64,000 bases of DNA from Limnohabitans sp. MORI2 (GCF_027925025.1 NZ_AP027058.1:2232001-2296000), one strand, 5' to 3'. Counted from the stretch's first letter, positions 26,457-36,888 are shown. Notes: generated from the letters alone by a model not told the origin. Made by a program: numbers and translations.

Positions 26457-27437
26457 TTATTGCAGGGCTTGCACACCTGCCACCAACCAGCCCAAGCTAC
26501 CGTCTTTAGGCTTGGTCATATTCCACACTTCGCGGAATGGTGTGGGGCCAGAGGATGGCTCTTCACGGATGAGGCCAGAGAACTCCACACTGGCCATGTA
26601 GCTGCTGCCCAAATCTTCAATGCCCAACAGTTGCGCTTCGAGCATGACCACGTCGGTGTGGTTGACTTGACCATTGGCCGTGGCTTCACGCTCGGCCAGT
26701 TGCGTTTTGATTTCGGCCAACATGCCGTCAGTCATCATCATGCGCAAGGCAGCGATGTCTGAACGGTCCCAAGCTTGTTGCAAGGTCATGAAGTTTTGTT
26801 TGGCCGCGCTGACAAAGCCAACGGTGTCAAAGTCGGTGGGGATACCCCAGGTTTGGTTACCGCCCAAAGCCGAGCCGATCATCGAGCCACCCGCTGCGTA
26901 GTCGGGGTTGGTATCGACAGGACGGGCGGACGAGTCATTACCCACATTTTTAGGGTTGTACTGCGGCAAAGAGCTGGGGTTCATGGCCCCTGCACCTTCA
27001 AAGGCGTAGGGACTGCTGTTGGCCACTTCGGGTTGGCGGCGACGCATCACCGCACCCACCACCATCATCAGCACCAAGGCCAACAAACCGAACATCAAGA
27101 ACTGACCAAATTCAGCACCAAAGCCCAATGAGTGTGCCAACCAAGCCAAGCCTAAGCCAGCGGCCAATCCACCGAGCATGCCGCCCATGCCACCAAAGCG
27201 AGAAGGCTGTGCAGGTGCAGGCGCGGGTGCAGCAGGTGCGTGTGGCGCTGCGGCAGGTGCTGCATTGGGCGCGGCATTGGGCGTGGCAGCAGGCGCAGGT
27301 TTGATGGCTTCACGCTGCGTCACATTGCTGGACTGTTGGCCCATCGACTTGCCACCGCCTAAACGTTTGGCTGCCTCGGCGTGCATCGTGGCAAAGGCCA
27401 TGGCCACCACAAAAAGGGCTGTCAAAAGTTTCTTCAT
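26457..27437 (-). CDS. Tim44-like domain protein
   Basis: A 326-residue membrane protein. A signal-like N-terminus (about 1-22) is followed by a Pro/Ala-rich stretch (about 45-75), a glycine-rich hydrophobic region and one or two transmembrane segments (LMFGLLALVLMMVVGAVM). The C-terminal Tim44 domain has FVSAAKQNFMTLQQAWDRSD, VVMLEAQLLGIED and FREVWNM. In bacteria the role is not settled. The position inside the ubi operon is common in Burkholderiales and may hint at a membrane-assembly role. Confidence 0.87.
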   Translation of the reverse strand: MKKLLTALFVVAMAFATMHAEAAKRLGGGKSMGQQSSNVTQREAIKPAPAATPNAAPNAAPAAAPHAPAAPAPAPAQPSRFGGMGGMLGGLAAGLGLAWLAHSLGFGAEFGQFLMFGLLALVLMMVVGAVMRRRQPEVANSSPYAFEGAGAMNPSSLPQYNPKNVGNDSSARPVDTNPDYAAGGSMIGSALGGNQTWGIPTDFDTVGFVSAAKQNFMTLQQAWDRSDIAALRMMMTDGMLAEIKTQLAEREATANGQVNHTDVVMLEAQLLGIEDLGSSYMASVEFSGLIREEPSSGPTPFREVWNMTKPKDGSLGWLVAGVQALQ

Positions 27438-27475
27438 CGCGTCATCTCCGGTTGTCGTTGTCTTGTTGTGATGTC

Positions 27476-28207
27476 TCAGCACTTAATTCCAACATGAAGC
27501 GCGACCACGCCGGCGCTCATGTTGTGAAAGTCCACATGGCCAAAGCCATTTTGTTTCATGAGGGATTTCAATTCCTCTTGGCCAGGGTGCATGCGAATCG
27601 ACTCGGCCAAATATTGGTAGCTGGCTGCATCGCCCGCAATCATCTGCCCCAACTTGGGCAAGATGTTGAAGGAGTACCAGTCGTAGGCCTTCTCCAGCGG
27701 CTTAGCCACTTTGGAAAACTCCAAGACCAGCAGCTTGCCATTGGGCTTGAGCACGCGGCACATTTCGCGCAAGGCGGCGTCTTTGTGGGTCATGTTGCGC
27801 AGGCCAAAAGCCACACTGACCACGTCAAAGTGGTTGTCGGGGAACGGCAGTTTTTCGGCATCACACACCAAGGTGGGCAACACCACGCCGTGGTCGAGCA
27901 AACGGTCACGGCCGGTGCGCAACATGGCTTCGTTGATGTCGGTGTGCACCACGCGGCCTGTTTTGCCCACTTTCTTGGCAAACGCCATCGACAAGTCACC
28001 CGTACCGCCTGCGATGTCGAGCACTTGCGAGCCCTCACGCAAGTCAGCCACCATCACGGTGTAACGCTTCCACACGCGGTGCAGGCCAGCAGACATGAGG
28101 TCGTTCATCACGTCGTACTTGGACGCGACCGAGTCAAACACGCCACGGACGTGTTTGGCCTTTTCTTTCTCGTCGACAGTTTTGAAACCGAAGTGGGTGG
28201 TATTCAT
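27476..28207 (-). CDS. ubiE: Ubiquinone/menaquinone C-methyltransferase
   Basis: A SAM-dependent methyltransferase that adds the C-methyl group in coenzyme Q (and menaquinone) synthesis. The 243 residues have [20 protein letters not shown] at the start, the SAM loop [46 protein letters not shown] and [20 protein letters not shown], all close to UbiE. It heads the ubi cluster, 16 bp after the DUF971 stop. Confidence 0.96.
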   Translation of the reverse strand: MNTTHFGFKTVDEKEKAKHVRGVFDSVASKYDVMNDLMSAGLHRVWKRYTVMVADLREGSQVLDIAGGTGDLSMAFAKKVGKTGRVVHTDINEAMLRTGRDRLLDHGVVLPTLVCDAEKLPFPDNHFDVVSVAFGLRNMTHKDAALREMCRVLKPNGKLLVLEFSKVAKPLEKAYDWYSFNILPKLGQMIAGDAASYQYLAESIRMHPGQEELKSLMKQNGFGHVDFHNMSAGVVALHVGIKC

Positions 28208-28223
28208 AGTTTTGTCAATCTTA

Positions 28224-28643
28224 TCAATGTGCGTGACTGCTGCAGCCCGCGCCTGCTTTTTCGGGCATAGGTGCGTCGCGGTCTACACCGGCTTCTTTCA
28301 GACGGCGTTCGTAATCAGCCCACAGCTGATCTTGCTCGGAGCCCAAAAAATAAAGGTATTCCCAAGTGAACAAGCCGCTGTCATGGCCATCGCTGAAGGT
28401 GGGCTTGATGGCGTAGTTGCCAATAGGCTCTAAGCCTTCGAGCTCGACCAAGCGCTTGCCCGTTTGCAACACCTCTTGACCTGGGCCGTGACCCTGCACT
28501 TCAGCTGAAGGGCTGTAGACGCGCATCAGCTCAAACGGAATGCGAAAGCTCGCACCGTCGGCAAAGCTCACCTCCAACACACGCGATGCGCCGTGCACCG
28601 TGATGTCTTGGGGTGCAGGCGTGTTTTTTTGCAATCCGGCCAT
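28224..28643 (-). CDS. DUF971 domain protein
   Basis: A 139-residue protein with the DUF971 domain ([20 protein letters not shown], then [20 protein letters not shown] and [13 protein letters not shown]), also found at the N-terminus of gamma-butyrobetaine hydroxylases. The tail carries a Cys/His-rich end (GCSSHAH) that might bind metal; that is inference. The precise role is unknown. It lies 11 bp after the giant oxidoreductase gene and 16 bp before ubiE. Confidence 0.88.
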   Translation of the reverse strand: MAGLQKNTPAPQDITVHGASRVLEVSFADGASFRIPFELMRVYSPSAEVQGHGPGQEVLQTGKRLVELEGLEPIGNYAIKPTFSDGHDSGLFTWEYLYFLGSEQDQLWADYERRLKEAGVDRDAPMPEKAGAGCSSHAH

Positions 28644-28654
28644 AGGGGCTCCTG

Positions 28655-31600
28655 TTAAACCAACACGCGCTCAATGCCACCGGCATTGGCGTTGGCCACG
28701 TACTCGGGCATCCACTGTTCGCCCAACAGCTTGCGCGCCATCTCGACCACGATGTAGTCGGCTTCGAGCAAACCGTTTTGCAAGTCGTCGCCGTAGCGGG
28801 TCAAGCCTTGCAAGCAGCTGGGGCAGCTGGTGAGGATCTTCATATCGCCTTTGGCTTGACCCGTCATCGCACGCAACGCGGCTTCGTCTTTTTGCAACTC
28901 AGCTTCTTTGCGGAAGCGCACTTGGGTCGAAATATCAGGACGCGTCACGCCCAAGGTGCCCGACTCGCCACAACAGCGGTCGCTCTTGCGCACTTGCTCG
29001 CCCACCAAGGCCTTGACCGTTTTCATCGGGTCTTGCTGTTTCATCGGTGTGTGGCAAGGGTCGTGGTAGAGGTAACCGGCTTGCTGTTCGGCGCTGAGCT
29101 TGATGTCTTTCTCCAACAAGTATTCGTGGATGTCAACGATGCGGCAGCCTGGGAAGATCTTGTCGAACTGGTAGCTTTGCAACTGATCAAAACAGGTGCC
29201 GCAGCTCACGACCACGGTTTTGATGTCAAGGTAGTTGAGCGTGTTGGCCACGCGGTGGAACAACACACGGTTGTCGGTGATGATCTTGTCGGCCTTATCG
29301 AACTGGCCCGAACCTTTTTGCGGATAGCCGCAGCACAGGTAGCCCGGTGGCAACACAGTTTGCACACCCGCGTGCCACAACATGGCTTGCGTGGCGAGGC
29401 CCACTTGGCTGAACAAACGCTCAGAGCCGCAACCGGGGAAATAGAACACCGCTTCTGTTTCAGACGTGGTGGTCTTGGGGTTGCGGATGATTGGCACGTA
29501 GTCTTTATCTTCGATGTCCAACAAGGCACGCGCGGTTTTCTTGGGCAAGTTGCCGGGCATTTTTTTGTTGACGAAGTGAATCACCTGCTCTTTGATCGGC
29601 GCTGTTCCCACCGTGGCAGGGGGCGCCTTGGTTTGCTTGCGTGCCACCACTTGCAAGGCGTCATGCGCAAAGCGTTGCAGCTTCATGCCTACATCCACCA
29701 TCGCGCTGCGCGCGAGTTTGATGGTTTCGGGGTTGGTGGCATTGAGCATGAACATGGCCGCGGCATTGCCAGGACGGAAGCTCTTTTGACCCATCTTGCG
29801 CAAGAGGTTGCGCATGTTCATGGACACATCGCCAAAGTCAATCTTCACAGGGCAAGGTGTGAGGCACTTGTGGCAGACCGTGCAGTGGTCGGCCACATCT
29901 TCAAACTCTTCCCAGTGTTTGATGGACACACCGCGGCGGGTTTGCTCTTCGTACAAAAAGGCTTCGACCAACAACGAGGTGGCCAAAATTTTGTTGCGTG
30001 GGCTGTAGAGCAAGTTGGCGCGTGGCACATGGGTTGAGCACACGGGCTTGCACTTGCCGCAACGCAAACAGTCTTTCACGCTGGCGGCAATTTCGCCAAT
30101 GTCAGACTGCTGCATGATGAGTGATTCGTGGCCCATCAAGCCAAAGCTTGGTGTGTAGGCTTGGCTCAAATCAGCATGGCGCAGCGACGCATCGACGTCT
30201 TGGTTGCGCAGCAATTTGCCTTTATTGAAGCGCCCTTCTGGGTCCACCTTGGTTTTGTAGTCCGCAAACGGTTTGAGCTCGTCATCGCTCAAAAATTCGA
30301 GCTTGGTGATGCCAATGCCGTGCTCACCCGAAATCACACCATTGAGCGAACGCGCCAACACCATGATGCGTGCCACCGCTTCGTGCGCAGTTTGCAGCAT
30401 GGCGTAGTTGTCGCTGTTGACGGGGATGTTGGTGTGCACGTTGCCATCACCGGCGTGCATGTGCAGGGCCACCCACACGCGGCCTTTGAGCACGCGTTTG
30501 TGAATGGCGTTGCATTCTTCCAAGATGGGCGCGAGTTGCGCGCCTGTGAAGATGTTTTGCAACTGCGCACGGATTTGTGTTTTCCAGCTTGCGCGCAAGG
30601 TGTGGTCTTGCAACTGTGGGAACAGCGCGTCGCACTCGTTGAGCCACTGCTGCCACAGACCACGCACTTCGCCAATGAGCGAGCGGGCTTGTTGCACGCG
30701 GTCTTCGAGCAACTCGGGCGTAGGGATATCTGCGGCATCGTCCGACTTACCCAAAGGCAAATTGCCTTTGGCGAAGAAGTCGTCCAAAGCGTCGCACAAC
30801 TCAATCTTGTTGCGCAAGCTGAGCTCGATGTTGATGCGCTCGATGCCGTCGGTGTACTCGGCCATGCGTGGCAAAGGAATCACCACATCTTCGTTGACCT
30901 TGAAGGCGTTGGTGTGGCGACTGATCGCTGCGGTGCGCTTGCGATCGAGCCAGAATTTTTTACGTGCTTCAGGGCTCACCGCCACAAAGCACTCGCCGCT
31001 GCGGGTGTTGGCCATGCGTGAGACTTCGGATGTGACACGTGCCACTTCGTCAGCGTCGTCACCCGCGATATCGCCAATCAACAGCATCTTGGGCAAGCCG
31101 CCGCGTTTGCTCTTGGTGGCATAACCCACGGCGCGCAAATAGCGGTCATCCAAATGCTCTAAGCCCGCCAGCAACACGCCGCTGCGTTTTTGCTCGGCAA
31201 ACATGTAGTCTTTGATTTCCACGATGCTGGGCACTGCGTCTTTGGCGTTGCCGAAGAACTCCATACACACGGTGCGCGTGTGCACGGGCATGCGATGCAC
31301 GATCCAACGTGCGCTGGTGATCAAACCATCGCAGCCTTCTTTTTGCACACCAGGCAAACCGCTCAAGAACTTGTCGGTCACGTCTTTGCCCAAGCCTTCT
31401 TTGCGAAAGGTCTTACCGGGGATGGCCAAGGTTTCGGTACGGATCGGTGTTTTGCCGTCAGCCTTGAAGTAGCGCAGCTCAAACGTCGCCACTTCGGCGT
31501 CGTGAATCTTGCCGAGGTTGTGGTCCATGCGCACCACGTCGAGCCACTCAGCGTCGGGCGTGACCATGCGCCAGCTGGCGAGGTTGTCGAGCGCAGTGCC

Positions 31601-32527
31601 CCACAACACGGCTTTCTTGCCGCCCGCGTTCATGGCGATGTTGCCGCCAATGCACGAAGCTTCAGCGGACGTGGGGTCCACCGCAAACACAAAACCACCG
31701 CGTTCTGCCGCATCGGCCACGCGCTGCGTGACCACACCGGCTTCGGTGTAAATCGTGGGGACTTTGTGGCTGATGCCAGGCAGGTCAATCAGCTCGACTT
31801 CGGTCATGGCTTCGAGCTTTTCGGTGTTGATGACCGCACTCTTCCACGTGAGCGGAATCGCGCCACCCGTGTAACCCGTGCCGCCGCCACGCGGAACGAT
31901 GGTGAGGCCCAAGTCGATACAACCTTTGACCAAGCCCGCCATCTCTTCTTCGCTGTCAGGCGTGAGCACCACAAAGGGGTATTCCACGCGCCAGTCGGTG
32001 GCGTCGGTCACGTGGCTCACACGTGAGAGGCCGTCGAATTTGATGTTGTCTTTGGCCGTTTGCTTGCCCAACACACGGGCGGCTTTTTTGCGCAACGCGG
32101 CAATCGCGTCGAACTGTTGGCTGAAGGTTTCAATCGCACGGCTGGCCGCTTGCAAGAGTTGGCCCACCATGGCATCGCGCTCTGCATCGGCATCGGGGGT
32201 GCGACGCTGTTGCACCTCACCCAAACGGTGGTGCAAGGCCTCGACCAACTGGTGGCGGCGCTTGGGGTTGTCCAGCAAGTCGTCTTGCAAATAGGGGTTG
32301 CGCTGCACCACCCAGATATCGCCCAACACCTCGTACAACATGCGGGCCGAGCGGCCTGTGCGACGCTCTTGGCGCAAACGCAGCAACAACTCCCAAGCCT
32401 CGGTGCCCAGCAAACGCAGCACGATTTCACGATCAGAGAAGGAGGTGTAGTTGTAGGGAATTTCGCGCAGTCGCGGGCTTTCTTCAGCCGTGGCGAGCAA
32501 GTGGTTCAGCGAGGTGGGAGCATTCAT
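28655..32527 (-). CDS. Large FAD-linked, Fe-S and CCG-domain oxidoreductase
   Basis: A 1290-residue fusion. Domains in order: an N-terminal DUF3683-type region (to about 170), FAD-binding PCMH domain with [11 protein letters not shown] near 213-222, FAD-oxidase C-terminal domain with [12 protein letters not shown] and [11 protein letters not shown], two 4Fe-4S clusters ([11 protein letters not shown] near 820, [13 protein letters not shown] near 880) and two CCG domains ([10 protein letters not shown] with [18 protein letters not shown] with CCGESGTLG). This resembles D-lactate or D-2-hydroxyglutarate dehydrogenases fused to their Fe-S partner. The substrate is unknown. It probably feeds electrons to quinone, which fits the ubi neighbours. 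Confidence 0.92.
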   Translation of the reverse strand: MNAPTSLNHLLATAEESPRLREIPYNYTSFSDREIVLRLLGTEAWELLLRLRQERRTGRSARMLYEVLGDIWVVQRNPYLQDDLLDNPKRRHQLVEALHHRLGEVQQRRTPDADAERDAMVGQLLQAASRAIETFSQQFDAIAALRKKAARVLGKQTAKDNIKFDGLSRVSHVTDATDWRVEYPFVVLTPDSEEEMAGLVKGCIDLGLTIVPRGGGTGYTGGAIPLTWKSAVINTEKLEAMTEVELIDLPGISHKVPTIYTEAGVVTQRVADAAERGGFVFAVDPTSAEASCIGGNIAMNAGGKKAVLWGTALDNLASWRMVTPDAEWLDVVRMDHNLGKIHDAEVATFELRYFKADGKTPIRTETLAIPGKTFRKEGLGKDVTDKFLSGLPGVQKEGCDGLITSARWIVHRMPVHTRTVCMEFFGNAKDAVPSIVEIKDYMFAEQKRSGVLLAGLEHLDDRYLRAVGYATKSKRGGLPKMLLIGDIAGDDADEVARVTSEVSRMANTRSGECFVAVSPEARKKFWLDRKRTAAISRHTNAFKVNEDVVIPLPRMAEYTDGIERINIELSLRNKIELCDALDDFFAKGNLPLGKSDDAADIPTPELLEDRVQQARSLIGEVRGLWQQWLNECDALFPQLQDHTLRASWKTQIRAQLQNIFTGAQLAPILEECNAIHKRVLKGRVWVALHMHAGDGNVHTNIPVNSDNYAMLQTAHEAVARIMVLARSLNGVISGEHGIGITKLEFLSDDELKPFADYKTKVDPEGRFNKGKLLRNQDVDASLRHADLSQAYTPSFGLMGHESLIMQQSDIGEIAASVKDCLRCGKCKPVCSTHVPRANLLYSPRNKILATSLLVEAFLYEEQTRRGVSIKHWEEFEDVADHCTVCHKCLTPCPVKIDFGDVSMNMRNLLRKMGQKSFRPGNAAAMFMLNATNPETIKLARSAMVDVGMKLQRFAHDALQVVARKQTKAPPATVGTAPIKEQVIHFVNKKMPGNLPKKTARALLDIEDKDYVPIIRNPKTTTSETEAVFYFPGCGSERLFSQVGLATQAMLWHAGVQTVLPPGYLCCGYPQKGSGQFDKADKIITDNRVLFHRVANTLNYLDIKTVVVSCGTCFDQLQSYQFDKIFPGCRIVDIHEYLLEKDIKLSAEQQAGYLYHDPCHTPMKQQDPMKTVKALVGEQVRKSDRCCGESGTLGVTRPDISTQVRFRKEAELQKDEAALRAMTGQAKGDMKILTSCPSCLQGLTRYGDDLQNGLLEADYIVVEMARKLLGEQWMPEYVANANAGGIERVLV

Positions 32528-32586
32528 GGTGTGATGTGCGCGCTAGGGCGCATTGGGGGCGCGAATTAAGGCCCGATTTTACTGCA

Positions 32587-32614
32587 GGGGGCTTGGGTGC
32601 TTGGGTTTTGGGGG
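32587..32614 (+). other. G-quadruplex-type motif
   Basis: Four G-tracts (GGGGG 32587-32591, GGG 32595-32597, GGG 32603-32605, GGGGG 32610-32614) are separated by loops of 3, 5 and 4 nt, meeting the usual G3+N1-7 rule. It lies about 60-90 bp upstream of the oxidoreductase start, on the template strand for that gene. More G-runs follow (GGGGGTGGAG, GGGGGTGTC). Between 32528 and 32586 I see no other feature. Confidence 0.5.
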
Positions 32615-32698
32615 TGGAGAGCACTTACTGGCTTTGGGGGTGTCCTGTAGCGGTTTTTAGGGGTATTGCTGGTGACGTGGGTTTTGAAGTCACTTCTG

Positions 32699-32782
32699 GA
32701 CAGTGATCAGGCCGTATGCGCGTTGGCTCCTCTTCGCTGCGCTCAGAATGTCGCTCACCGCGCACACGGCCTGATCACTGTC
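32699..32782. repeat. Hairpin element A: 24-bp arms around a 36-nt core
   Basis: Arms 32699-32722 and 32759-32782 are inverted copies with a single mismatch (A against G). The loop, 32723-32758, begins TTGGCTCCTCTTCGCTGCGC and ends TCGCTCAC. The identical 36-nt loop, reversed, is the loop of hairpin B. No T-run follows either side. See hairpin B for the comparison of arms. Confidence 0.85.
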
Positions 32783-32823
32783 TTGCGGAGTAATAAGGTG
32801 CGTTTCGCGCACAAAATCGCAAG
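32782..32823. repeat. Central double hairpin between elements A and B
   Basis: CTTGCG (32782-32787) pairs with CGCAAG (32818-32823), and inside it GTGCG (32798-32802) pairs with CGCAC (32808-32812) around TTTCG. It fills almost all the space between the two large hairpins, so the entire 220 bp can fold into three consecutive stems. Confidence 0.5.
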
Positions 32824-32829
32824 CGCAAA

Positions 32830-32919
32830 GCCCAAGGCGAACAGCCTGCGTGTACGGTGAGCGACATTCTGAGCGCAGCGAAGAGGAGCCAACGTACACG
32901 CAGGCTGTTCGCCTTGGGC
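32830..32919. repeat. Hairpin element B: perfect 27-bp arms around the same core, reversed
   Basis: Arms 32830-32856 and 32893-32919 are perfect 27-bp inverted copies. The 36-nt loop 32857-32892 is the exact reverse complement of the loop of hairpin A (36 of 36). The arms of A and B are different sequences that share only scattered bases near the core (CAG..C..G pattern). The right arm ends 8 bp past the stop codon of the small membrane protein gene, so in RNA it would form at that 3' end. Confidence 0.85.
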
Positions 32920-32927
32920 GCTTCACA

Positions 32928-33212
32928 TCAACGCTGCCAGCCTTTGCACATCAACCACTGGGCCGAACCACACACGATGACCAAAGCCGAATAAGTGGCC
33001 ATTTTTCCGTCTACACCCCACAAAACTAGACCACCAGCCAAGACGGCTGTGCCTAAAACACCGCTCACCAAAGTCTGCTTCATCAGGCTCCAGCTGGCTA
33101 AGGGCAGCCACCAACGTGCTGTGAAGCGGGCTACCAGCACGCAAAACAGGGCCACACCCCATGCAGGCGCAATGAAGTTAAAAGTGTGAATGATTTGTTC
33201 TAAAGGGCCCAT
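32928..33212 (-). CDS. Small membrane protein of unknown function
   Basis: A 94-residue hydrophobic protein with about three transmembrane segments ([40 protein letters not shown] and [17 protein letters not shown]). It begins [20 protein letters not shown], which I take as the start. Not assigned to a named family. It is divergent from hemA with only 24 bp between the start codons, and its 3' end abuts hairpin B. Confidence 0.75.
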   Translation of the reverse strand: MGPLEQIIHTFNFIAPAWGVALFCVLVARFTARWWLPLASWSLMKQTLVSGVLGTAVLAGGLVLWGVDGKMATYSALVIVCGSAQWLMCKGWQR

Positions 33213-33223
33213 GCCACAAATTT

Positions 33224-33229
33224 TATAAT
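33224..33229 (+). promoter_or_regulatory. Consensus -10 box (TATAAT) just ahead of hemA
   Basis: A perfect TATAAT ends 7 bp before the hemA ATG, so transcription would begin at or within a base or two of the start codon. No convincing -35 is seen at normal spacing, and there is no ribosome site. A leaderless hemA mRNA is the simplest reading. Confidence 0.5.
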
Positions 33230-33236
33230 CCACACT

Positions 33237-34496
33237 ATGGCAGTATGGGCTTTGGGCCTCAATCACACGACAGCCCCGCTTGATTTGCGGGGCCGTTTTG
33301 CTTTTGCGGTCGACCAAATGGGTCCGACCCTTGCAACCCTGCGCCATTCTTTTGCACCTGACAGCGAGGTGGCGATTCTTTCCACCTGCAATCGCACCGA
33401 AATTTACTGCGCGGGCAGCGAGGCGCAGATACAGCAGACCATGGCATGGCTGGCCAAGTCTGGCGGTGTGTCCGCCGACGATCTGAAAGGCCATACTTAC
33501 GCCCTGCTCGAAGCCGATGCAGCCCGCCACGCCTTTCGGGTGGCCAGTGGCCTCGACTCCATGGTGCTGGGCGAACCCCAAATCTTGGGCCAAATGAAAG
33601 ACGCGGTCCGCGCCGCCACCGAAGCCGGTGCCTTGGGCACCACGCTCAACCAACTGTTTCAACGCTCTTTTGCTGTGGCCAAAGAGGTGCGCAGCAGCAC
33701 CGAAATTGGCGCGCACTCCATCAGCATGGCCGCCGCCGCCGTGCGCTTAGCCAGCCAGCTGTTTGAAGACCTGAGCGACACCCGCGTGCTCTTTGTGGGC
33801 GCGGGCGAAATGATTGAGCTGTGCGCCACCCACTTTGCAGCCAAAAACCCCAAGGCCATTGCCATTGCCAACCGCACATTGGAGCGCGGCGAAAAACTGG
33901 CCACCCAATTCAGTGGCGAAGTCATGCGCTTGGCCGACTTGCCCCAACGCCTGCACGAGTTTGATGTGGTCATCAGCTGCACCGCCAGCACCCTGCCCTT
34001 GATTGGTTTAGGCGCAGTCGAGCGGGCGTTGAAGCAGCGCAAGCACCGCCCCATGTTCATGGTCGACTTGGCTGTGCCTCGCGACATCGAGCCCGAGGTG
34101 AAGTCGCTCGAAGACGTGTATCTCTACACCGTGGACGACTTATCGGACGTGGTGCAAACCGGCCAAGCCAACCGCCAAGCAGCGGTGGCACAAGCTGAGG
34201 CCATCATCGATGCAGGCGTGCAAAGCTTTGAGCACTGGATGGACCAGCGCAGCAACGTACCGCTCATCCAACAGCTCAATGCGCAAGCCGAAGACTGGCG
34301 CAGCGCTGAGCTTGCGCGTGCACGCAAGGCAATCGCCAAAGGTGACGATGTGGATGCAGTCCTGGAGGCCCTGTCACGCGGCCTCACCCAAAAAATGCTG
34401 CACGGCGCGATGGCTGAGCTGCATGCGGGTGACGCCGAGTCGCGTGAGCGTGCGCGTCATGCGATTGAGCATTTCTTTTTGCGCGGCAACCGTTAG
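33237..34496 (+). CDS. hemA: Glutamyl-tRNA reductase
   Basis: It reduces glutamyl-tRNA to glutamate-1-semialdehyde, the first committed step of haem synthesis in this group. The 419 residues show [12 protein letters not shown], the catalytic cysteine in [11 protein letters not shown] (about residue 50), [20 protein letters not shown] and the NADPH-domain [17 protein letters not shown]. It heads hemA-prfA-prmC-grxD, with prfA 11 bp downstream. No ribosome site is visible at the start. Confidence 0.97.
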   Translation: MAVWALGLNHTTAPLDLRGRFAFAVDQMGPTLATLRHSFAPDSEVAILSTCNRTEIYCAGSEAQIQQTMAWLAKSGGVSADDLKGHTYALLEADAARHAFRVASGLDSMVLGEPQILGQMKDAVRAATEAGALGTTLNQLFQRSFAVAKEVRSSTEIGAHSISMAAAAVRLASQLFEDLSDTRVLFVGAGEMIELCATHFAAKNPKAIAIANRTLERGEKLATQFSGEVMRLADLPQRLHEFDVVISCTASTLPLIGLGAVERALKQRKHRPMFMVDLAVPRDIEPEVKSLEDVYLYTVDDLSDVVQTGQANRQAAVAQAEAIIDAGVQSFEHWMDQRSNVPLIQQLNAQAEDWRSAELARARKAIAKGDDVDAVLEALSRGLTQKMLHGAMAELHAGDAESRERARHAIEHFFLRGNR

Positions 34497-34507
34497 GCGC
34501 TGACCCC

Positions 34508-35611
34508 ATGAAAGACTTTCTGCGCGCTCAGCTTGAGCGCCATACCCAACGCTTGAACGAACTCGACTTCTTGCTGTCTCGCGAAGACATCATGAAAGAC
34601 ATGACGCAGTTCATGGCCTTGTCGCGCGAGCACACCGAGGTGGCCGCCACCGCCAGCCGCTATGCGCGCTACCAACAACGCGAAGCCGATTTGCAAGCCG
34701 CGCAGCAAATGCTGCAAGACGGTGCTGATGACGCTGACATGCGCGCCATGGCCGAAGAAGAAATCACGAGCGCACAAGCCGAGCTGCTGGAACTCGAAGC
34801 CGAGCTCCAACGCATGTTGCTCCCCAAAGACCCCGACGACGCACGCCCTGCGTTTGTCGAAATTCGTGCAGGCACGGGCGGCGACGAATCGGCATTGTTT
34901 GCTGCCGACTTGCTGCGCATGTACCTGCGCTATGCCGAGCGCCAAGGGTGGCGCAGCGAAATCGTGAGCGAATCACAAAGCGAGCTGGGCGGTTACAAAG
35001 AAGTGGTGGTCCGCATGGACGGTGGCTCTAGTGGCGACGGCGTATATGGCTGGCTCAAGTTCGAGTCGGGCGGCCACCGCGTGCAACGCGTGCCGGCCAC
35101 CGAAACCCAAGGCCGCATCCACACCAGCGCCTGCACGGTGGCGGTGTTGCCCGAGCCGGACGAGGCTGAGGCCATCAAGATCAACCCATCTGATTTGCGC
35201 ATCGACACCTTCCGTGCCAGCGGCGCGGGCGGCCAGCACATCAACAAAACCGACTCGGCCGTGCGCATCACCCACTTGCCCACAGGCATCGTGGCCGAGT
35301 GCCAAGATGGCCGCAGCCAACACAGCAACAAGGCGCAAGCGCTGCGCGTGTTGACTGCGCGCATTCAAGAAAAAGAACGCGCTGAGCGCGCTGCCAAAGA
35401 CGCGGCCATGCGCAAAGGCTTGATTGGCAGCGGCGACCGCAGCGACCGCATTCGCACCTACAACTACCCGCAGGGGCGCTGGACCGACCACCGGATCAAT
35501 CTGACGCTGTACAAACTCAACAACATCATGGAAGGCGACCTAGGCGAAGGCCTGCTCGCCCTGCGCCATGCCCGCGAGGCGGAGCTGTTGGCCGATTTGG
35601 AAAACGCATGA
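34508..35611 (+). CDS. prfA: Peptide chain release factor 1
   Basis: It reads UAA and UAG at the ribosome and triggers peptide release. The 367 residues have the recognition tripeptide PAT ([17 protein letters not shown]) and the GGQ loop ([18 protein letters not shown]), whose glutamine is methylated by PrmC, encoded next. The start lies 11 bp after hemA. Confidence 0.97.
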   Translation: MKDFLRAQLERHTQRLNELDFLLSREDIMKDMTQFMALSREHTEVAATASRYARYQQREADLQAAQQMLQDGADDADMRAMAEEEITSAQAELLELEAELQRMLLPKDPDDARPAFVEIRAGTGGDESALFAADLLRMYLRYAERQGWRSEIVSESQSELGGYKEVVVRMDGGSSGDGVYGWLKFESGGHRVQRVPATETQGRIHTSACTVAVLPEPDEAEAIKINPSDLRIDTFRASGAGGQHINKTDSAVRITHLPTGIVAECQDGRSQHSNKAQALRVLTARIQEKERAERAAKDAAMRKGLIGSGDRSDRIRTYNYPQGRWTDHRINLTLYKLNNIMEGDLGEGLLALRHAREAELLADLENA

Positions 35612-36513
35612 ACACGCCCATGCGTGCCCCCAACAACTTGACGAATGCACCGCTGCAAGCGCCCAGCGATGCGCCATTGCTCTGTGTGCAACAAGCATTG
35701 AGCTGGGCGCAAACCTTGGGGCTTCCCCGCTTAGACGCGCAAATGTTGCTGCTGCATGCCTTAGGTCGCGCCTTGAACGACCGCGCTTGGTTGTTGATGA
35801 ACAGCGATGCACCGCTGAGCGTCGAGGCCCACCAAACCTTCAGCCAGTTTGTGCAACGCCGCTTGACCACTGAGCCTGTGGCGTACATCACGGGGCAAAA
35901 AGAGTTCTTCGGCCTCACCCTGCAAGTGGACAAGCGCGTGCTCGACCCGCGCGCCGACACCGAGACCTTGGTGGAGTGGGTCTTGTCGTGCTTGGCCGAT
36001 GTACCCACCCCACACGTGGTGGACCTGGGCACAGGCAGCGGCGCAATTGCGCTGGCTTTGAAGCACAGCCGCCCCGACGCGCACGTTCACGCGCTAGATG
36101 CCAGCACCGAAGCGCTGCAAGTCGCCCGAACCAATGCTGCACGTTTAGGACTCGCCGTTCAATTTCATGCAGGCTCGTGGCTCTCGCCTTTGACCAAGGG
36201 CCCCATGTTCGATGCCATCGTCTCAAACCCACCCTACATTGCCAGCGACGATGCACATCTGGCCTCACTCACCCACGAGCCCTTGAGCGCCTTGGCCTCA
36301 GGCCACGATGGACTAGATGACTTACGCACCATCGTGCGCCAAGCGCCACACCACTTGAAGCCAGGCGGCTGGCTGCTGCTGGAACACGGCTACGACCAAG
36401 CGCAAGCGGTGCAAGACCTGCTGGGCAACGCGGGCTTCACCCAAGTGCAAAGCCATGCCGACTTGGCGGGCATCTTGCGGTGCAGCGGCGGGCGCTGGCC
36501 AACAGTGAAATAA
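35608..36513 (+). CDS. prmC: Release factor glutamine N5-methyltransferase
   Basis: It methylates the GGQ glutamine of RF1 and RF2. The 301 residues contain the SAM loop [15 protein letters not shown], the ribose strand [12 protein letters not shown] and the catalytic NPPYI. The N-terminal helical region (about 1-95) contacts the factor. It overlaps the prfA stop as ATGA, so enzyme and substrate are co-translated. Confidence 0.96.
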   Translation: MNTPMRAPNNLTNAPLQAPSDAPLLCVQQALSWAQTLGLPRLDAQMLLLHALGRALNDRAWLLMNSDAPLSVEAHQTFSQFVQRRLTTEPVAYITGQKEFFGLTLQVDKRVLDPRADTETLVEWVLSCLADVPTPHVVDLGTGSGAIALALKHSRPDAHVHALDASTEALQVARTNAARLGLAVQFHAGSWLSPLTKGPMFDAIVSNPPYIASDDAHLASLTHEPLSALASGHDGLDDLRTIVRQAPHHLKPGGWLLLEHGYDQAQAVQDLLGNAGFTQVQSHADLAGILRCSGGRWPTVK

Positions 36514-36543
36514 TCCACCCAGTTTTAGTTTTGGAGAAACGCC

Positions 36544-36861
36544 ATGAGCGACGTGCAACAACGCATTGATGATTTGGTCAAGCAAAACGAAGTTTTGCTC
36601 TTTATGAAGGGTAGCGCCAGCTTTCCTATGTGTGGCTTTTCGGGCCGCGCAGTGCAAGTGCTCAAAGCTTGCGGTGTGGACCCCAAGGCGATCAAAACCG
36701 TGAATGTGCTGGAAGACCAAGAAATCCGTCAAGGCATCAAGGAGTACAGCAACTGGCCCACCATTCCTCAGCTGTATGTGAAGGGCGAGTTCATCGGTGG
36801 CTCTGACATCATGATGGAAATGTACGAATCAGGCGAATTGCAAAAGGCCATCAACGGCTGA
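36544..36861 (+). CDS. grxD: Monothiol glutaredoxin (Grx4/GrxD)
   Basis: A [2Fe-2S]-carrying glutaredoxin for iron-sulfur cluster transfer. The 105 residues have the monothiol site CGFS after SASFPM, then WPTIPQLYVKGEFIGGSDI, which gives the glutathione site. GGAG lies 8 nt upstream of the ATG. It ends the hemA operon and is followed by a strong terminator. Confidence 0.97.
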   Translation: MSDVQQRIDDLVKQNEVLLFMKGSASFPMCGFSGRAVQVLKACGVDPKAIKTVNVLEDQEIRQGIKEYSNWPTIPQLYVKGEFIGGSDIMMEMYESGELQKAING

Positions 36862-36888
36862 GCAAAGTAAGGACTGAGTTAGCCGCAG

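Noticed and set aside
28778..30037. 419-codon open frame antisense to the oxidoreductase gene
   Set aside because: Shadow of a clearly coding gene on the other strand; composition rich in His, Arg and Ala, no motif.
32666..32860. A 64-codon frame (TTG start) running across hairpins A and the left arm of B
   Set aside because: It consists only of palindromic sequence, has no ribosome site and no protein-like pattern; it is a by-product of the repeats.
32699..32919. Reading the paired hairpins as integron attC sites
   Set aside because: No integrase or cassette genes nearby and no GTTRRRY-type core boxes; the stems are too perfect.
32699..32919. Reading the paired hairpins as intrinsic terminators
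   Set aside because: No T-run follows either hairpin on either strand, and the loops are 36 nt long.
32527..33240. Insertion sequence or phage remnant around the hairpin region
   Set aside because: No transposase or integrase fragment, and no direct repeats flanking the region were seen.
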